From an uncultured Intestinimonas sp. (lineage in GTDB: Bacteria > Bacillota > Clostridia > Oscillospirales > Oscillospiraceae), in the NCBI RefSeq assembly GCF_944387245.1, contig NZ_CALXEE010000022.1:1-32126 (forward strand): a DNA stretch of 32,126 nucleotides, given 5' to 3'. Each line of letters opens with the position of its first letter. The stretch's first letter is position 1. The notes beneath the pieces were generated by a model that made no database searches, was not told the origin of the DNA, and was given only the letters and a program-made list of their open reading frames with translations. Positions 1 through 8,701 of this stretch are shown one piece after another. The position numbers were made by a program, and so were the translations under genes.

Positions 1-34
1 GTCGGCGCTGCCCACGGTACGCGGATGGGGCAGG
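1..34 (-). repeat. Second copy of the asnS 3' end (left part cut by window edge)
   Basis: Bases 1-34 match 236-269, the last codons of asnS, at 32 of 34 positions. Read on the minus strand they encode the same C-terminal stretch [11 protein letters not shown]. The copy continues beyond the window, so its full length is unknown. Upstream on the minus strand it fuses to unrelated sequence, so this is a gene-end duplication and not a second gene. Confidence 0.85.
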
Positions 35-229
35 CCCCAGACGATCTCCCGTCGTCCGGGGACCCCATTGGACTTCACTTCCTCGGCGGGAGTGAAGCCC
101 GCCTGCGGCAAGGTCCCGTGCCAGCGGCACGGGACCTTGTACGGCGCTGACGCGCCGCCCCATCTTCGATGGGGCCCCCGACGTCCTGCCCGGGGCAGGC
201 TCAGCCGGTCTGACGCCTATTTCTTCTCC
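35..229. other. Structured non-coding spacer between the two asnS 3' ends
   Basis: This stretch holds a chain of hairpins: GGCGGG/CCCGCC (85-103), a perfect 14-bp stem with a 3-base loop (109-139), CGGCGC/GCGCCG (142-157), GCCCCAT/ATGGGGC (157-175) and CCTGCC/GGCAGG (185-199). Bases 56-108 align with 28459-28509 in the spacer behind gdpP at about 41 of 50 positions. The asnS stop codon lies at its right border. No convincing coding sequence is present. It probably also ends asnS transcription. I infer a dispersed small element; the family is not one I recognise. Confidence 0.6.
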
Positions 230-1624
<1,395 letters not shown>

Positions 1625-1674
1625 TGGGTTGATTCCCCTCTCAGCGTCATTAGTGGTGTTACACAGTACCTTAT

Positions 1675-1703
1675 ATTATAACCCCTGGGACCCAAAGCCG
1701 CAA
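1675..1703 (-). promoter_or_regulatory. Probable asnS promoter
   Basis: On the minus strand a perfect -10 TATAAT (1675-1680) is spaced 17 bases from TTGCGG (1698-1703). It lies about 50 bases upstream of the asnS ATG. The -35 is weak (3 of 6), the -10 ideal. Confidence 0.6.
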
Positions 1704-1741
1704 GTGTGCAGGCCGTTTTCCGCGGTCAAAACCAAAAGAAA

Positions 1742-1760
1742 AGTCCGTCTCAGGTGGCCG
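1742..1760 (+). repeat. Left copy of 19-base direct repeat flanking the low-GC block
   Basis: AGTCCGTCTCAGGTGGCCG here matches 8282-8300 at 18 of 19 bases in the same orientation. Base composition changes from GC-rich to AT-rich just to its right. Possible attachment or insertion scar; no integrase is visible. Confidence 0.5.
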
Positions 1761-2064
1761 TGGACAGAACGAAGGGCTGATATCTGCTGATTGCTGTCAT
1801 AGGGGTATATAAAAAATGTATGCGATGGAAGACAAACGATACTTAGCGGTTTACTTATACGTACGTGAATAAAGTTTTGAGAGCACAGCCCATTCTCTTC
1901 TTTAAGTTTTATAGCTAGTTGCACCCTCTTGTGTCAAAAGACCACATATGATCGTTCCACAAGCAGATCGCAAATATTGAAGACTACTCGGCACAGCAGA
2001 CACCTTCCCCTTTGTTTTATGTATTTTGTATAAAATAATCTCAATTATTTTGTCGTTTTATATA
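1761..2064. other. AT-rich intergenic stretch, no gene seen
   Basis: The interval between the left direct repeat and the GntR promoter has no ORF with a plausible start and ribosome site. An open frame on the minus strand near 1676-1924 lacks coding character. The region is much more AT-rich than asnS. Confidence 0.5.
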
Positions 2065-2093
2065 TTGACTAAACAGAATACTATGAATAAAAT
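2065..2093 (+). promoter_or_regulatory. Promoter of the GntR-family regulator gene
   Basis: TTGACT (2065-2070), 17 bases, then TAAAAT (2088-2093): each matches the sigma-A consensus at 5 of 6. It lies about 60 bases before the GntR start. Confidence 0.65.
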
Positions 2094-2107
2094 ATAAATG
2101 TGTTTAA

Positions 2108-2126
2108 GATATATTTATAATATATC
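2108..2126. promoter_or_regulatory. Inverted repeat, candidate GntR operator
   Basis: GATATAT-TTATA-ATATATC is a perfect 7-bp inverted repeat just downstream of the expected transcription start of the regulator gene, a usual position for autorepression by FadR/GntR proteins. The operator role is inferred from position only; the sequence is AT-rich and could occur by chance. Confidence 0.35.
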
Positions 2127-2153
2127 AACCTTTGGAAGGGGACAACGGGCTAT

Positions 2154-2867
2154 ATGGACGACAGAAGCGCTGAAATCATTTCCTACTATAAAAACCTGCC
2201 TTATCAAACTCAGTCTCAGCGGACTTATGATATTCTTCTGGAAATGATTGCCTTAGATGAACTCCCCCAAAAGAATATATATACGGAGATGGAGCTGACC
2301 CAAATGCTGCAAATTGGCCGCACTCCTCTTCGGGATGCGCTGAAGCTCTTAGAATTTGACTCTATTATTGAGACGATTCCACGGTTGGGCATCCAAGTCC
2401 GCGAGCTCCGCCTCGAGGATTACTTCTTACAGACAGAGGTACGAACCACATTGGAGTTCATGGTGACACGACGTGCCTGCAAGTTAATCCCAAAGGATCA
2501 GCGTGAGCGGCTAGCAAGACTAAATGATGACTTTATTTCTGTGGCTAAGAAGGGAGACCGTTTGGCTCTCTATCGTATTGACCGCAGTATTCATACGCTC
2601 ATTGATGAGTGCTGTAAAAATCCCTATGCGGTCAGAGCGCTAACCCCATTGCGCTTTTTTGAACAACGGGTCCACTATCTCCTGGGTCTCATTTACTCTG
2701 ATATCGATAAGATACTAAACCAGGAACATTACTATTACGTAGATGGTATTATTTCGGGGGACCCGGATGCTGCATGTGGGCATTTTGATAACATGATAGA
2801 AAACACATTAAAGCTTGTAAAACTCCAAGTCGACGCCCACATGGGGCTCCCCTTTATAGCTGAATGA
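2154..2867 (+). CDS. GntR-family transcriptional regulator, FadR/FCD type
   Basis: A 237-aa DNA-binding regulator. Residues about 18-80 form the winged helix-turn-helix, with the GntR signature around ELTQMLQIGRTPLRDALKLLE. Residues about 90-220 form an all-helical FCD ligand-binding domain. The DxxxH pair in YRIDRSIHTLI plus later histidines fit the metal site typical of FCD proteins, which bind small carboxylates. The ATG is preceded by GGAAGGGG at rather long spacing. It sits directly upstream of, and in the same direction as, the TRAP/dehydratase/RidA genes, so it most likely controls them in response to the imported substrate. The effector is unknown. Codon use is AT-rich like its downstream neighbours and unlike the flanking housekeeping genes. 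Confidence 0.9.
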   Translation: MDDRSAEIISYYKNLPYQTQSQRTYDILLEMIALDELPQKNIYTEMELTQMLQIGRTPLRDALKLLEFDSIIETIPRLGIQVRELRLEDYFLQTEVRTTLEFMVTRRACKLIPKDQRERLARLNDDFISVAKKGDRLALYRIDRSIHTLIDECCKNPYAVRALTPLRFFEQRVHYLLGLIYSDIDKILNQEHYYYVDGIISGDPDAACGHFDNMIENTLKLVKLQVDAHMGLPFIAE

Positions 2868-3062
2868 TATTTACATTGAGCCCCCTAAATTTAGAAAGGA
2901 AGGAGGAACACCACTCGTTATTTCTCTTTTATATGGCAGCTCTTGCCTACAACTGTATTTAGAGATGCAACGAGATATAAAAAAGGTGGGCTGTCGGAAT
3001 AATGATGCGTATATGATCCTGGTCAGTTACTATTTGCAAATTGAAAAAGAAGGAGAATGAAC

Positions 3063-4127
3063 ATGAAAAAGAACGCTACAAGATTGGTCTCTCTGCTCCT
3101 GACTCTCTCTATGACAGCTTCTCTTGCCGCATGCGGCGGTGGTACCGACTCTTCTTCCCCCTCTGATTCTGCAAATTCTGATAGTTCCTCTTCCAGTGGC
3201 GAGACCCTCACTTTGCGGATGGGTAACCAGCAGGCTGGCGATTCTGTGGCGACCAAACTGGACCAGGAGATGTGCGATCGCATTGCTGAAGAGACCGACG
3301 GACGCATTACCGTTGAGCTTTACTCTGATAGCGCTCTTGGTGATTACCTCAACCAGTTTGATGAGCTGATGGTCGGCTCTTTGGACATTGCTCACATTAC
3401 CGCTTCCGAGGCCTATGACTCCCGCACTTCTGCTACCATGATCCCCTATCTGGCTTTTGACTATGAGACCCTGCTGGAGCTCTATTCTGAAGGTTCTTTC
3501 CTCCGCAATGAGCTGGAAGACGCACTGAATGGTGTTGGTATCCACCTGGGTGGCGTGTTCTGTGAGGGCTTTAACGGCATTGGCGTTATGCAGCCGTTGG
3601 AGAATGCCAATGTACCCGGCGCCGAGAAGGGTTGCATCATCCGCTCTCCCATGCTGGATGTGTATCAGCTGGAGATGATGGATCTGGGATTCCGCATTTC
3701 CTCCATGCCTTACTCTGATACTTACTCCGCCATGCAGACTGGTGTTGTGTCTGGCCTGGCAGGCGGCACTGCGCAGATCAACTATCTGAGCTTCCGCGAC
3801 ATTATCACCGATTACTATGAATATCGTTACAACCAGGAGGCCACGATGATCCTCATTAGCCAGAAGACCTGGGACAAGATCTCCCCCGAGGACCAGGAGA
3901 TTATCACCGGGATTATCGATGACATCTGTGTCAAGGCCGCGGAAGAAGCCGAAAATGCCTGCAACGACGCCATGGAGAAACTGGCTGCTGAGGGTGTTAA
4001 CGTTCACACCTTTACCGACGAGGAGCTGGCCGCCTTCGCCGAGAGCTGCCGCGCCAATGTCTGGCCTGAGCTGGGCAAGAACTATCCTGACGGCTGGATG
4101 GATCAGCTCCTGGAAGCCGTGTCTTAA
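3063..4127 (+). CDS. dctP: TRAP transporter solute-binding lipoprotein (DctP family)
   Basis: A 354-aa extracytoplasmic binding protein that captures a carboxylate-type solute and delivers it to the TRAP membrane subunits. It has a lipoprotein signal peptide with lipobox SLAAC (Cys24) and a Ser-rich linker, then the DctP fold. The region IRSPMLDVYQLEMMDLG with the PYSDTYSAMQTGVVSG stretch corresponds to the conserved segment carrying the substrate-anchoring arginine. I chose ATG 3063 rather than 3057 because AAGGAG ends at 3055, leaving 7 bases; the upstream ATG would have 1. It is followed by a strong hairpin, then dctQ and dctM. The substrate cannot be read from sequence; the enzyme next door suggests a hydroxy- or amino-acid-like compound. 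Confidence 0.92.
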   Translation: MKKNATRLVSLLLTLSMTASLAACGGGTDSSSPSDSANSDSSSSSGETLTLRMGNQQAGDSVATKLDQEMCDRIAEETDGRITVELYSDSALGDYLNQFDELMVGSLDIAHITASEAYDSRTSATMIPYLAFDYETLLELYSEGSFLRNELEDALNGVGIHLGGVFCEGFNGIGVMQPLENANVPGAEKGCIIRSPMLDVYQLEMMDLGFRISSMPYSDTYSAMQTGVVSGLAGGTAQINYLSFRDIITDYYEYRYNQEATMILISQKTWDKISPEDQEIITGIIDDICVKAAEEAENACNDAMEKLAAEGVNVHTFTDEELAAFAESCRANVWPELGKNYPDGWMDQLLEAVS

Positions 4128-4166
4128 GTCCCTTACCATCTCACTACCATCGGTCTCGTCATTTTT

Positions 4167-4199
4167 TGGCGCTGTGCCGCAAAACACGGCACAGCGCCA
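4167..4199 (+). terminator. Intercistronic hairpin after dctP
   Basis: A perfect 13-bp stem (TGGCGCTGTGCCG with its complement) around a 7-base loop. No U-run follows, so it looks like an attenuating or mRNA-protecting hairpin. Such structures often allow more binding protein than membrane subunits to be made. Confidence 0.6.
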
Positions 4200-4222
4200 T
4201 TTGAGAAAGGAAGGGAATTATT

Positions 4223-4741
4223 TTGAATATTTTAAAAAAAGTCGATGGCCTTTTAGAGATAGTGGAAGGCTGGATTCTCATTATCACTGGCACCGCCGTA
4301 GGTGTCATGATTTTGGCAAATGCAATTTTTCGATTCTTACGAGTTGACTGGTTCGGCTCCGAAGAACTAACAATGTTTGTCGCTTTTTGGCTTTACTTTA
4401 TCGGTGCGGCCTGCGCCTCTCGTGACGACACACACATCAGCGCGGATATGGTGTCCTTGTTTACCACCAACCCCAAAGTTCGCGCTATTGTAAATCTGAT
4501 CAAAAATGCCATCAGTATTGCCATATGTTCTGTTTTTACTGTCTGGTGCTTCAATTACGTTACCTGGCAGGCCACTATGGGCGCTAAGTCCTCGGTGTAC
4601 AAGCTCCCTGTCATCATCAGCACCATTCCCATTCTGTTCTGCTTTGGTGTATGGACCCTTTACCTCATCCGGGACCTGGTTCGGAACATTAAGACAATCG
4701 GAAACACTGATGCTGAAACTCAAAGCGAGGGGGGTAAATAA
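4223..4741 (+). CDS. dctQ: TRAP transporter small permease subunit (DctQ family)
   Basis: A 172-aa inner-membrane protein with four predicted hydrophobic segments (about residues 15-37, 47-65, 90-112 and 128-150), the standard DctQ topology. The motif around GSEELTMFVAFWLYFIGAA followed by HISADMV is typical of the family, where the second helix ends in a polar loop before a conserved His. Translation starts at TTG 4223, seven bases after AAAGGAAGGG; there is no in-frame ATG nearby. It lies between the binding protein and the large permease, with only 3 bases separating it from dctM. It pairs with DctM to form the sodium-coupled permease. Confidence 0.9.
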   Translation: MNILKKVDGLLEIVEGWILIITGTAVGVMILANAIFRFLRVDWFGSEELTMFVAFWLYFIGAACASRDDTHISADMVSLFTTNPKVRAIVNLIKNAISIAICSVFTVWCFNYVTWQATMGAKSSVYKLPVIISTIPILFCFGVWTLYLIRDLVRNIKTIGNTDAETQSEGGK

Positions 4742-4744
4742 ATT

Positions 4745-6100
4745 ATGCTGGTCGTTCCTGCTCTGTTGGCTCTGATCGTTGTCATGGTCATCGGTGTCCC
4801 TGTCCCGCTGGCCTTTCTTATCTCCTCTGTGGTGATTGCTTTTGGTACAGGCGTTGATCCCCAGATGTTACTGATTAACGGTTACAATAAAATTAACTCT
4901 GTCCTTCTACTCACCATTCCTCTGTTTGTGCTGGCCGGCTCTCTGATGAACAACGGCGGACTGGGCGAGAAGTTGGTGGATTCTGTCTCTAGGTCCAGGC
5001 TGGGCAAGTCCAAGAGCAGCTTGGGTGTGGTCACAGTCGTGGCTTGCGCTGTATTTGGCGCTGTCTCCGGCTCCTCCTCTGCTACCGTATCCTGCATCGG
5101 CTCCATCATGGCTCCCCGTCTGCGGGAAAACGGATATTCCGACGGTCTCATCGGCGCTCTGGTGGCGTCCTCCGGCGTATTAGGTATCTTGATCCCTCCC
5201 AGTATGATTATGATTCTCTTTGCCTGGGCTGCAAACGTCTCTGTTCTGGGCTGTTTTGTGGCCACCGTTCTCCCTGGAATCCTGCTGGTTATCCTGTTGA
5301 GCATCACACAGACTTTTCTCTTCAAGCGCAGCGGCGTCAGTGTCGCCGACACCATCATTGAGCAGGCAAAACAGCAGGAGGCACTGAAGGCTCAGGCTGC
5401 CGCCGAGAAGGCTGCCAAGGCCGATATGAAGGGCAAAAAGAAGAAGTCTGGCGAAAGTGCCATTCCCGCTTTGATGATGCCTGTTATCATTCTGGGCAGC
5501 ATCTATGGCGGCTTCCTGACCGCCACTGAGGCCGCCGCTCTGTCCGTGGTGTACGCCATCCCCATCGGCATTTTCTACTACAAGAAAATCAATTGGGAGA
5601 GCTACCGCGTGGCCATGATCGACGCGGGCAAGACCGCTGGTGTCATCATGTGTATGATGCTCTCGGTGCAGATCCTGAGCCGTCTCTACATCACGGAGAA
5701 CCTGCCGGATCTCATCCTGGGCGTCCTGACCTCTATCTCCAGCAACAAGATCGTCATTCTGCTGATGATCAACGTCTTTATGGTGATCATGGGCATGCTC
5801 ATGGACGACTGTTCCAATACTACCCTGCTCACCCCCATTCTGTGGCCCATCATGAATTCTCTGGGTATCAGCGTATTCCATTTTGCCGCCATTCTGGGCG
5901 TTAACATCGGCATGGGCAACATCACTCCTCCCACTGCTCCCCTTCTTTATCTGTCCGGTCGCATTACCGGTGCCGAGGTAAAGAATATGCTCAAGCCCAC
6001 TTTGATTCTGATTCTATGTGCATGGCTGCCCACCCTGATCATCACGACTTACTGGACCGGCTTCTCCGAGTTCCTGCCTCGTATTCTCGGTTACATGTAA
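4745..6100 (+). CDS. dctM: TRAP transporter large permease subunit (DctM family)
   Basis: A 451-aa integral membrane protein with about 12 hydrophobic segments, the ion- and solute-translocating subunit of the TRAP system. Family hallmarks include GSLMNNGGLGEKLVD, the GSSSATVSCIGSI segment and GNITPPTAPLLY near the C-terminus. Residues about 206-238 form a strongly charged Lys/Ala/Glu-rich cytoplasmic loop in the middle of the protein, which makes it longer than the usual roughly 425 aa. The ribosome site GAGGGGGG lies inside the end of dctQ, so the two genes are probably translationally coupled. It is followed 17-20 bases later by the dehydratase gene, in the same operon. Confidence 0.93.
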   Translation: MLVVPALLALIVVMVIGVPVPLAFLISSVVIAFGTGVDPQMLLINGYNKINSVLLLTIPLFVLAGSLMNNGGLGEKLVDSVSRSRLGKSKSSLGVVTVVACAVFGAVSGSSSATVSCIGSIMAPRLRENGYSDGLIGALVASSGVLGILIPPSMIMILFAWAANVSVLGCFVATVLPGILLVILLSITQTFLFKRSGVSVADTIIEQAKQQEALKAQAAAEKAAKADMKGKKKKSGESAIPALMMPVIILGSIYGGFLTATEAAALSVVYAIPIGIFYYKKINWESYRVAMIDAGKTAGVIMCMMLSVQILSRLYITENLPDLILGVLTSISSNKIVILLMINVFMVIMGMLMDDCSNTTLLTPILWPIMNSLGISVFHFAAILGVNIGMGNITPPTAPLLYLSGRITGAEVKNMLKPTLILILCAWLPTLIITTYWTGFSEFLPRILGYM

Positions 6101-6120
6101 CGCTCAAAGGAGGCAAAATG

Positions 6121-7719
6121 ATGAAAGAACTCCACACGATTTTTAATCATGCTCTGGCCCCTATTACGCCAGGTCCTTCCAGTTCCAATACCTGCGGTCC
6201 CGTGCGGATCGGTCTTGTTTGTCAACAACTTCTTGGCGAAGTCCCGGCAAAGGCCATCATCGAGTACTATACTAAGGGAGCGTTCCCCAACACTCTTTAT
6301 GGCATGCGCAGCGACATTGCCTTTATCAACGGCCTGTTGGGCAGAGAACAAAATGTTCCGGACTTTATCAATGCCTACGACAATGCAAAGGCCGCAGGCA
6401 TGGATGTCACCTTTGCGGAGGTAGATGACCTGACTGTCGGTGGTATGGAAACGGTTCGGATCCGCATGACCGCCCATAATGGGGATGAACTTGTTGTCAT
6501 CGGAGAATCGATCGGCGGCGGTGCTTTCCTAATCCACTATATTGATGACTGTCCCATGGACATCCAAGGCATGAACTATGAACTGGTTGTCTTCCTGAAG
6601 GAGCCCTCCGATTCTAACGCCAAGCTAGTGGAGGATGCGTTGAAGTCTGAGATCGTAAAACTCAATGACATCCGTTGCATTACCGGTTCCCATTACTCTG
6701 TTGTGAATGCAAAGTCCGCTGAACCATACTCCGCCGAGCTTCTGTCCGCCCTAGAGGCCAGAGCGGATGTATCCCGGGTACGAGTGGTCGCTCCTATTCA
6801 CCCTGTTATCAATGATATTACCCGTAAACCCCCGTTTACCTCTCCGGACGAGTTGGTGGCTTACTGTGCCGCGCACAACTGTTCCCCTGCAAAGGCCGCC
6901 ATTGACTACGAAGTAGCAGTCAGCGGCTGGAGCGAAGAAGAGGTTCGCCGTTACGGCGATATGCTGATTGGGATCATGAAGGACTCCCGCACCGACGGAT
7001 TTCGTTCGGACCTAACCTTTGAAGGTATTGTGACCCCCAAGGCATTCAAACTTCAGGGGGCTGTGGGACATGGGAATATGCCATCCCTGGGACTATTGGA
7101 TGATGCTATCCCCAGCGCGCTTGGTATCATGGAACACAGTAACGCCTCTGGAAAAATCGTCTGCGTGCCTACTGGTGGTTCCTCTGGTATCGTTCCTGGT
7201 CTGCTTCTCTCCGCTGCCGATCGAATGAATGCCTCTCCAGATGCTCTGTATGAGGCTTTGATGTGCGCGGGACTAATTGGAGTACTGATGATGGTGGACG
7301 GCAACGAATTTGCCGGCGGTACCCACGGATGTCAGGCTGAGATCGCCTGTGGTACCGCTATGGCAGCCGGTGGACTAGTCCAGCTGATGGGTGGCACCGC
7401 ACAGCAGGCATGTGATGCAGCCGCCATGAGTCTCCAGTGCTTCTTAGGACTTATCTGTGACCCGGTCGCAGGTCTTGTTCAAGTTCCCTGTTTAGCACGG
7501 AATATTGCTGGCGTATCCGTGGCTGCAGCATCCGCTGAGGCCGTCTGCGCCGGTTTTGAGGTTGTAATTCCTCTGGATGAGATGAGCAGAGTCATGGTAC
7601 GAGTCGGAAATGACATCACCAGAGAACTCGGCATGTGTTGCAGCGGCTGCTGCCTTACGCCCACCGGAAAACGTCTCATTGATGCTCATGATGCGGCCTG
7701 CAAATGTAAAAAAGTCTGA
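6121..7719 (+). CDS. Fe-S L-serine dehydratase-like enzyme, fused beta-alpha form
   Basis: A 532-aa one-chain relative of iron-sulfur L-serine ammonia-lyases. Residues 1-165 match the beta domain, with PGPSSSNTCGP at 17-27. A linker or regulatory region follows, then the alpha domain from about 280. Cysteines expected to hold the 4Fe-4S cluster are visible in THGCQAEIACG and in LGLICDPVAGLVQVPC. Two usually invariant features differ: the serine-binding motif reads SSSNT rather than SSSHT, and the EHN before LGLTCDPV is replaced by QCF. The C-terminus is Cys-rich (CCSGCC, CKC). The family reaction is dehydration and deamination of a beta-hydroxy amino acid to a 2-keto acid; here the substrate may be other than serine. 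AAAGGAGG lies 7 bases before ATG 6121; ATG 6118 is possible. Confidence 0.82.
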   Translation: MKELHTIFNHALAPITPGPSSSNTCGPVRIGLVCQQLLGEVPAKAIIEYYTKGAFPNTLYGMRSDIAFINGLLGREQNVPDFINAYDNAKAAGMDVTFAEVDDLTVGGMETVRIRMTAHNGDELVVIGESIGGGAFLIHYIDDCPMDIQGMNYELVVFLKEPSDSNAKLVEDALKSEIVKLNDIRCITGSHYSVVNAKSAEPYSAELLSALEARADVSRVRVVAPIHPVINDITRKPPFTSPDELVAYCAAHNCSPAKAAIDYEVAVSGWSEEEVRRYGDMLIGIMKDSRTDGFRSDLTFEGIVTPKAFKLQGAVGHGNMPSLGLLDDAIPSALGIMEHSNASGKIVCVPTGGSSGIVPGLLLSAADRMNASPDALYEALMCAGLIGVLMMVDGNEFAGGTHGCQAEIACGTAMAAGGLVQLMGGTAQQACDAAAMSLQCFLGLICDPVAGLVQVPCLARNIAGVSVAAASAEAVCAGFEVVIPLDEMSRVMVRVGNDITRELGMCCSGCCLTPTGKRLIDAHDAACKCKKV

Positions 7720-7748
7720 CTGTCCCATCCAAATATCAGATGAACCGC

Positions 7749-7787
7749 ACAGCGGCAGCCGTGTCTACGAAGGCCAGCTGCCGCTGT
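7749..7787 (+). terminator. Intercistronic hairpin between dehydratase and RidA genes
   Basis: An 11-bp perfect stem (ACAGCGGCAGC with its complement) around a 17-base loop, without a U-run. Its placement resembles the hairpin after dctP, so it probably tunes transcript stability within the operon. Confidence 0.5.
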
Positions 7788-7811
7788 AACGGTCTTAAAA
7801 GGAGAATATCT

Positions 7812-8192
7812 ATGAAAAAGGAACGTGTTATACAACCCGGCGCAATGCTTCCTACCCACTATTCACCTGCTATCCGGTACGGCAACACGTTGTATGTTGC
7901 CGGTCAGGTAGGTGAGGATGAATCCGGCAATGTTCCCGCAGGTATTGAAGCACAAACAGAATTGGCAATCCAAAATGCAAAAAAATTAATTGAAGCTGCT
8001 GGCAGTTCTTTAGATAATGTACTTATGTGCCAGTGTTTTATCCGCAATCAAGCAGATTTTTCAGGGATGAATGCTGCCTATGCAAAATATTTTGGTGGTA
8101 AACTCAACCTTGCACCCGCCCGATATACGGTAATTGCCCCTCCAACTGATGAAAAATATTTGGTCGAAATTGCTATGATTGTAGGGCTATAA
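7812..8192 (+). CDS. ridA: RidA family enamine/imine deaminase
   Basis: A 126-aa small cytoplasmic trimer-forming protein of the RidA/YjgF/Rid family, which hydrolyses reactive enamine/imine intermediates such as 2-aminoacrylate to keto acids. The key arginine is present in APARYTV (Arg104) and the glutamate in YLVEIAM (Glu119). The N-terminal AIRYGNTLYVAGQVG segment is typical. ATG 7812 follows AAAAGGAG at good spacing; an upstream in-frame ATG at 7740 lacks a ribosome site and lies in the hairpin region. Dehydratases of the serine type release exactly the kind of enamine RidA removes, so the pairing with the preceding gene is functionally sensible. It is the last gene of the low-GC operon. 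Confidence 0.9.
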   Translation: MKKERVIQPGAMLPTHYSPAIRYGNTLYVAGQVGEDESGNVPAGIEAQTELAIQNAKKLIEAAGSSLDNVLMCQCFIRNQADFSGMNAAYAKYFGGKLNLAPARYTVIAPPTDEKYLVEIAMIVGL

Positions 8193-8281
8193 ATAAAATC
8201 TAATCCAGTACATCCAGATTTATATACTATTGTAGTTCAATAAGAGCAACCAATTGTTGTATACACGGTACCGGAGAGTAC

Positions 8282-8300
8282 AGTCCGTCTCCGGTGGCCG
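8282..8300 (+). repeat. Right copy of 19-base direct repeat flanking the low-GC block
   Basis: AGTCCGTCTCCGGTGGCCG matches 1742-1760 at 18 of 19 bases in direct orientation. In this copy CCGGAGA (8271-8277) can pair with TCTCCGG (8288-8294), a hairpin not preserved at the left copy. Confidence 0.5.
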
Positions 8301-8304
8301 GAGC

Positions 8305-8351
8305 CCCAAAAAGAAAGACATCTGCCAAAAGCAGATGTCTTTCTTTTTGGG
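8305..8351. terminator. Strong bidirectional terminator after ridA
   Basis: A perfect 21-bp stem with a 5-base loop (8305-8325 pairs with 8331-8351). The arms carry A-rich and T-rich runs, so a U-rich tail is made on either strand. It ends the TRAP-dehydratase-RidA transcript. Confidence 0.85.
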
Positions 8352-8482
8352 AACATCACAACAGTATAGATGCGCAACTTACAGGTTTGCACCCGAAACC
8401 AAAGCGAAGCCCAACGAAGCGGGTTCAATTTGGAAAGGAGGAGCAGGAAAGAGGGCAGATGACGTCTTTTTTGCTATGAGCA
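8352..8482. other. Short intergenic stretch, no gene seen
   Basis: Open frames cross this stretch on both strands but none has coding character. It contains GGAAAGGAGGAG near 8431-8442 without a sensible ORF behind it. Confidence 0.45.
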
Positions 8483-8483
8483 T

Positions 8484-8520
8484 AAAAAAACGTGGTCGCA
8501 AAGAAAACTTTGCGACCACG
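8484..8520 (-). terminator. Terminator of the tRNA-Arg gene
   Basis: ACGTGGTCGCAAAG-AAAA and its complement form a 14-bp stem directly behind the tRNA. On the minus strand it is followed by seven T residues, a standard intrinsic terminator. Confidence 0.85.
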
Positions 8521-8597
8521 TGGTACGCCTGAAGGGACTCGAACCCCCAGCCTTCAGAACCGGAATCTGACGCTCTATCCAATTGCGCTACAGGCGC
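8521..8597 (-). tRNA. tRNA-Arg (anticodon CCG)
   Basis: A 77-base minus-strand cloverleaf with encoded CCA. The acceptor stem GCGCCTG pairs with CAGGCGT (first pair G-U). The D-arm, the anticodon loop TTCCGGT giving anticodon CCG, and the T-arm GGGGGTTCGAGTCCC (one G-T pair) are all present. It decodes CGG, common in the GC-rich genes here. It has its own promoter and terminator. The low-GC block begins on the 3' side of this tRNA, a classical island position, but no second copy of the tRNA 3' end is seen at the far side of the block. Confidence 0.95.
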
Positions 8598-8627
8598 GTA
8601 CCTGTGCACCTTTTTAAGTGCCTAATT

Positions 8628-8656
8628 ATTATAACAACCTTTCCCTGGTTTGTAAA
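8628..8656 (-). promoter_or_regulatory. Promoter of tRNA-Arg
   Basis: Minus-strand TTTACA (8651-8656), 17 bases, then a perfect TATAAT (8628-8633), about 30 bases before the tRNA 5' end. Confidence 0.8.
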
Positions 8657-8701
8657 GGGGTATTTTTGCAAAAAACAAGGCGAGCGTCTTTTCCGGTGTG
8701 G

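Noticed and set aside
1676..1924. 82-codon minus-strand frame upstream of asnS
   Set aside because: No ribosome site and no recognisable protein features; it runs across the asnS promoter and the composition change.
2893..2961. AAGGAAGGAGGAAC ribosome-like site before dctP
   Set aside because: The only ATG behind it (2933) opens a nine-codon frame at wrong spacing, so no gene is supported.
8521..8597. tRNA-Arg 3' end as the attachment site of the low-GC block
   Set aside because: No copy of the tRNA 3' end was found at the left border near 1680-2100; the 19-base repeat fits the borders better.
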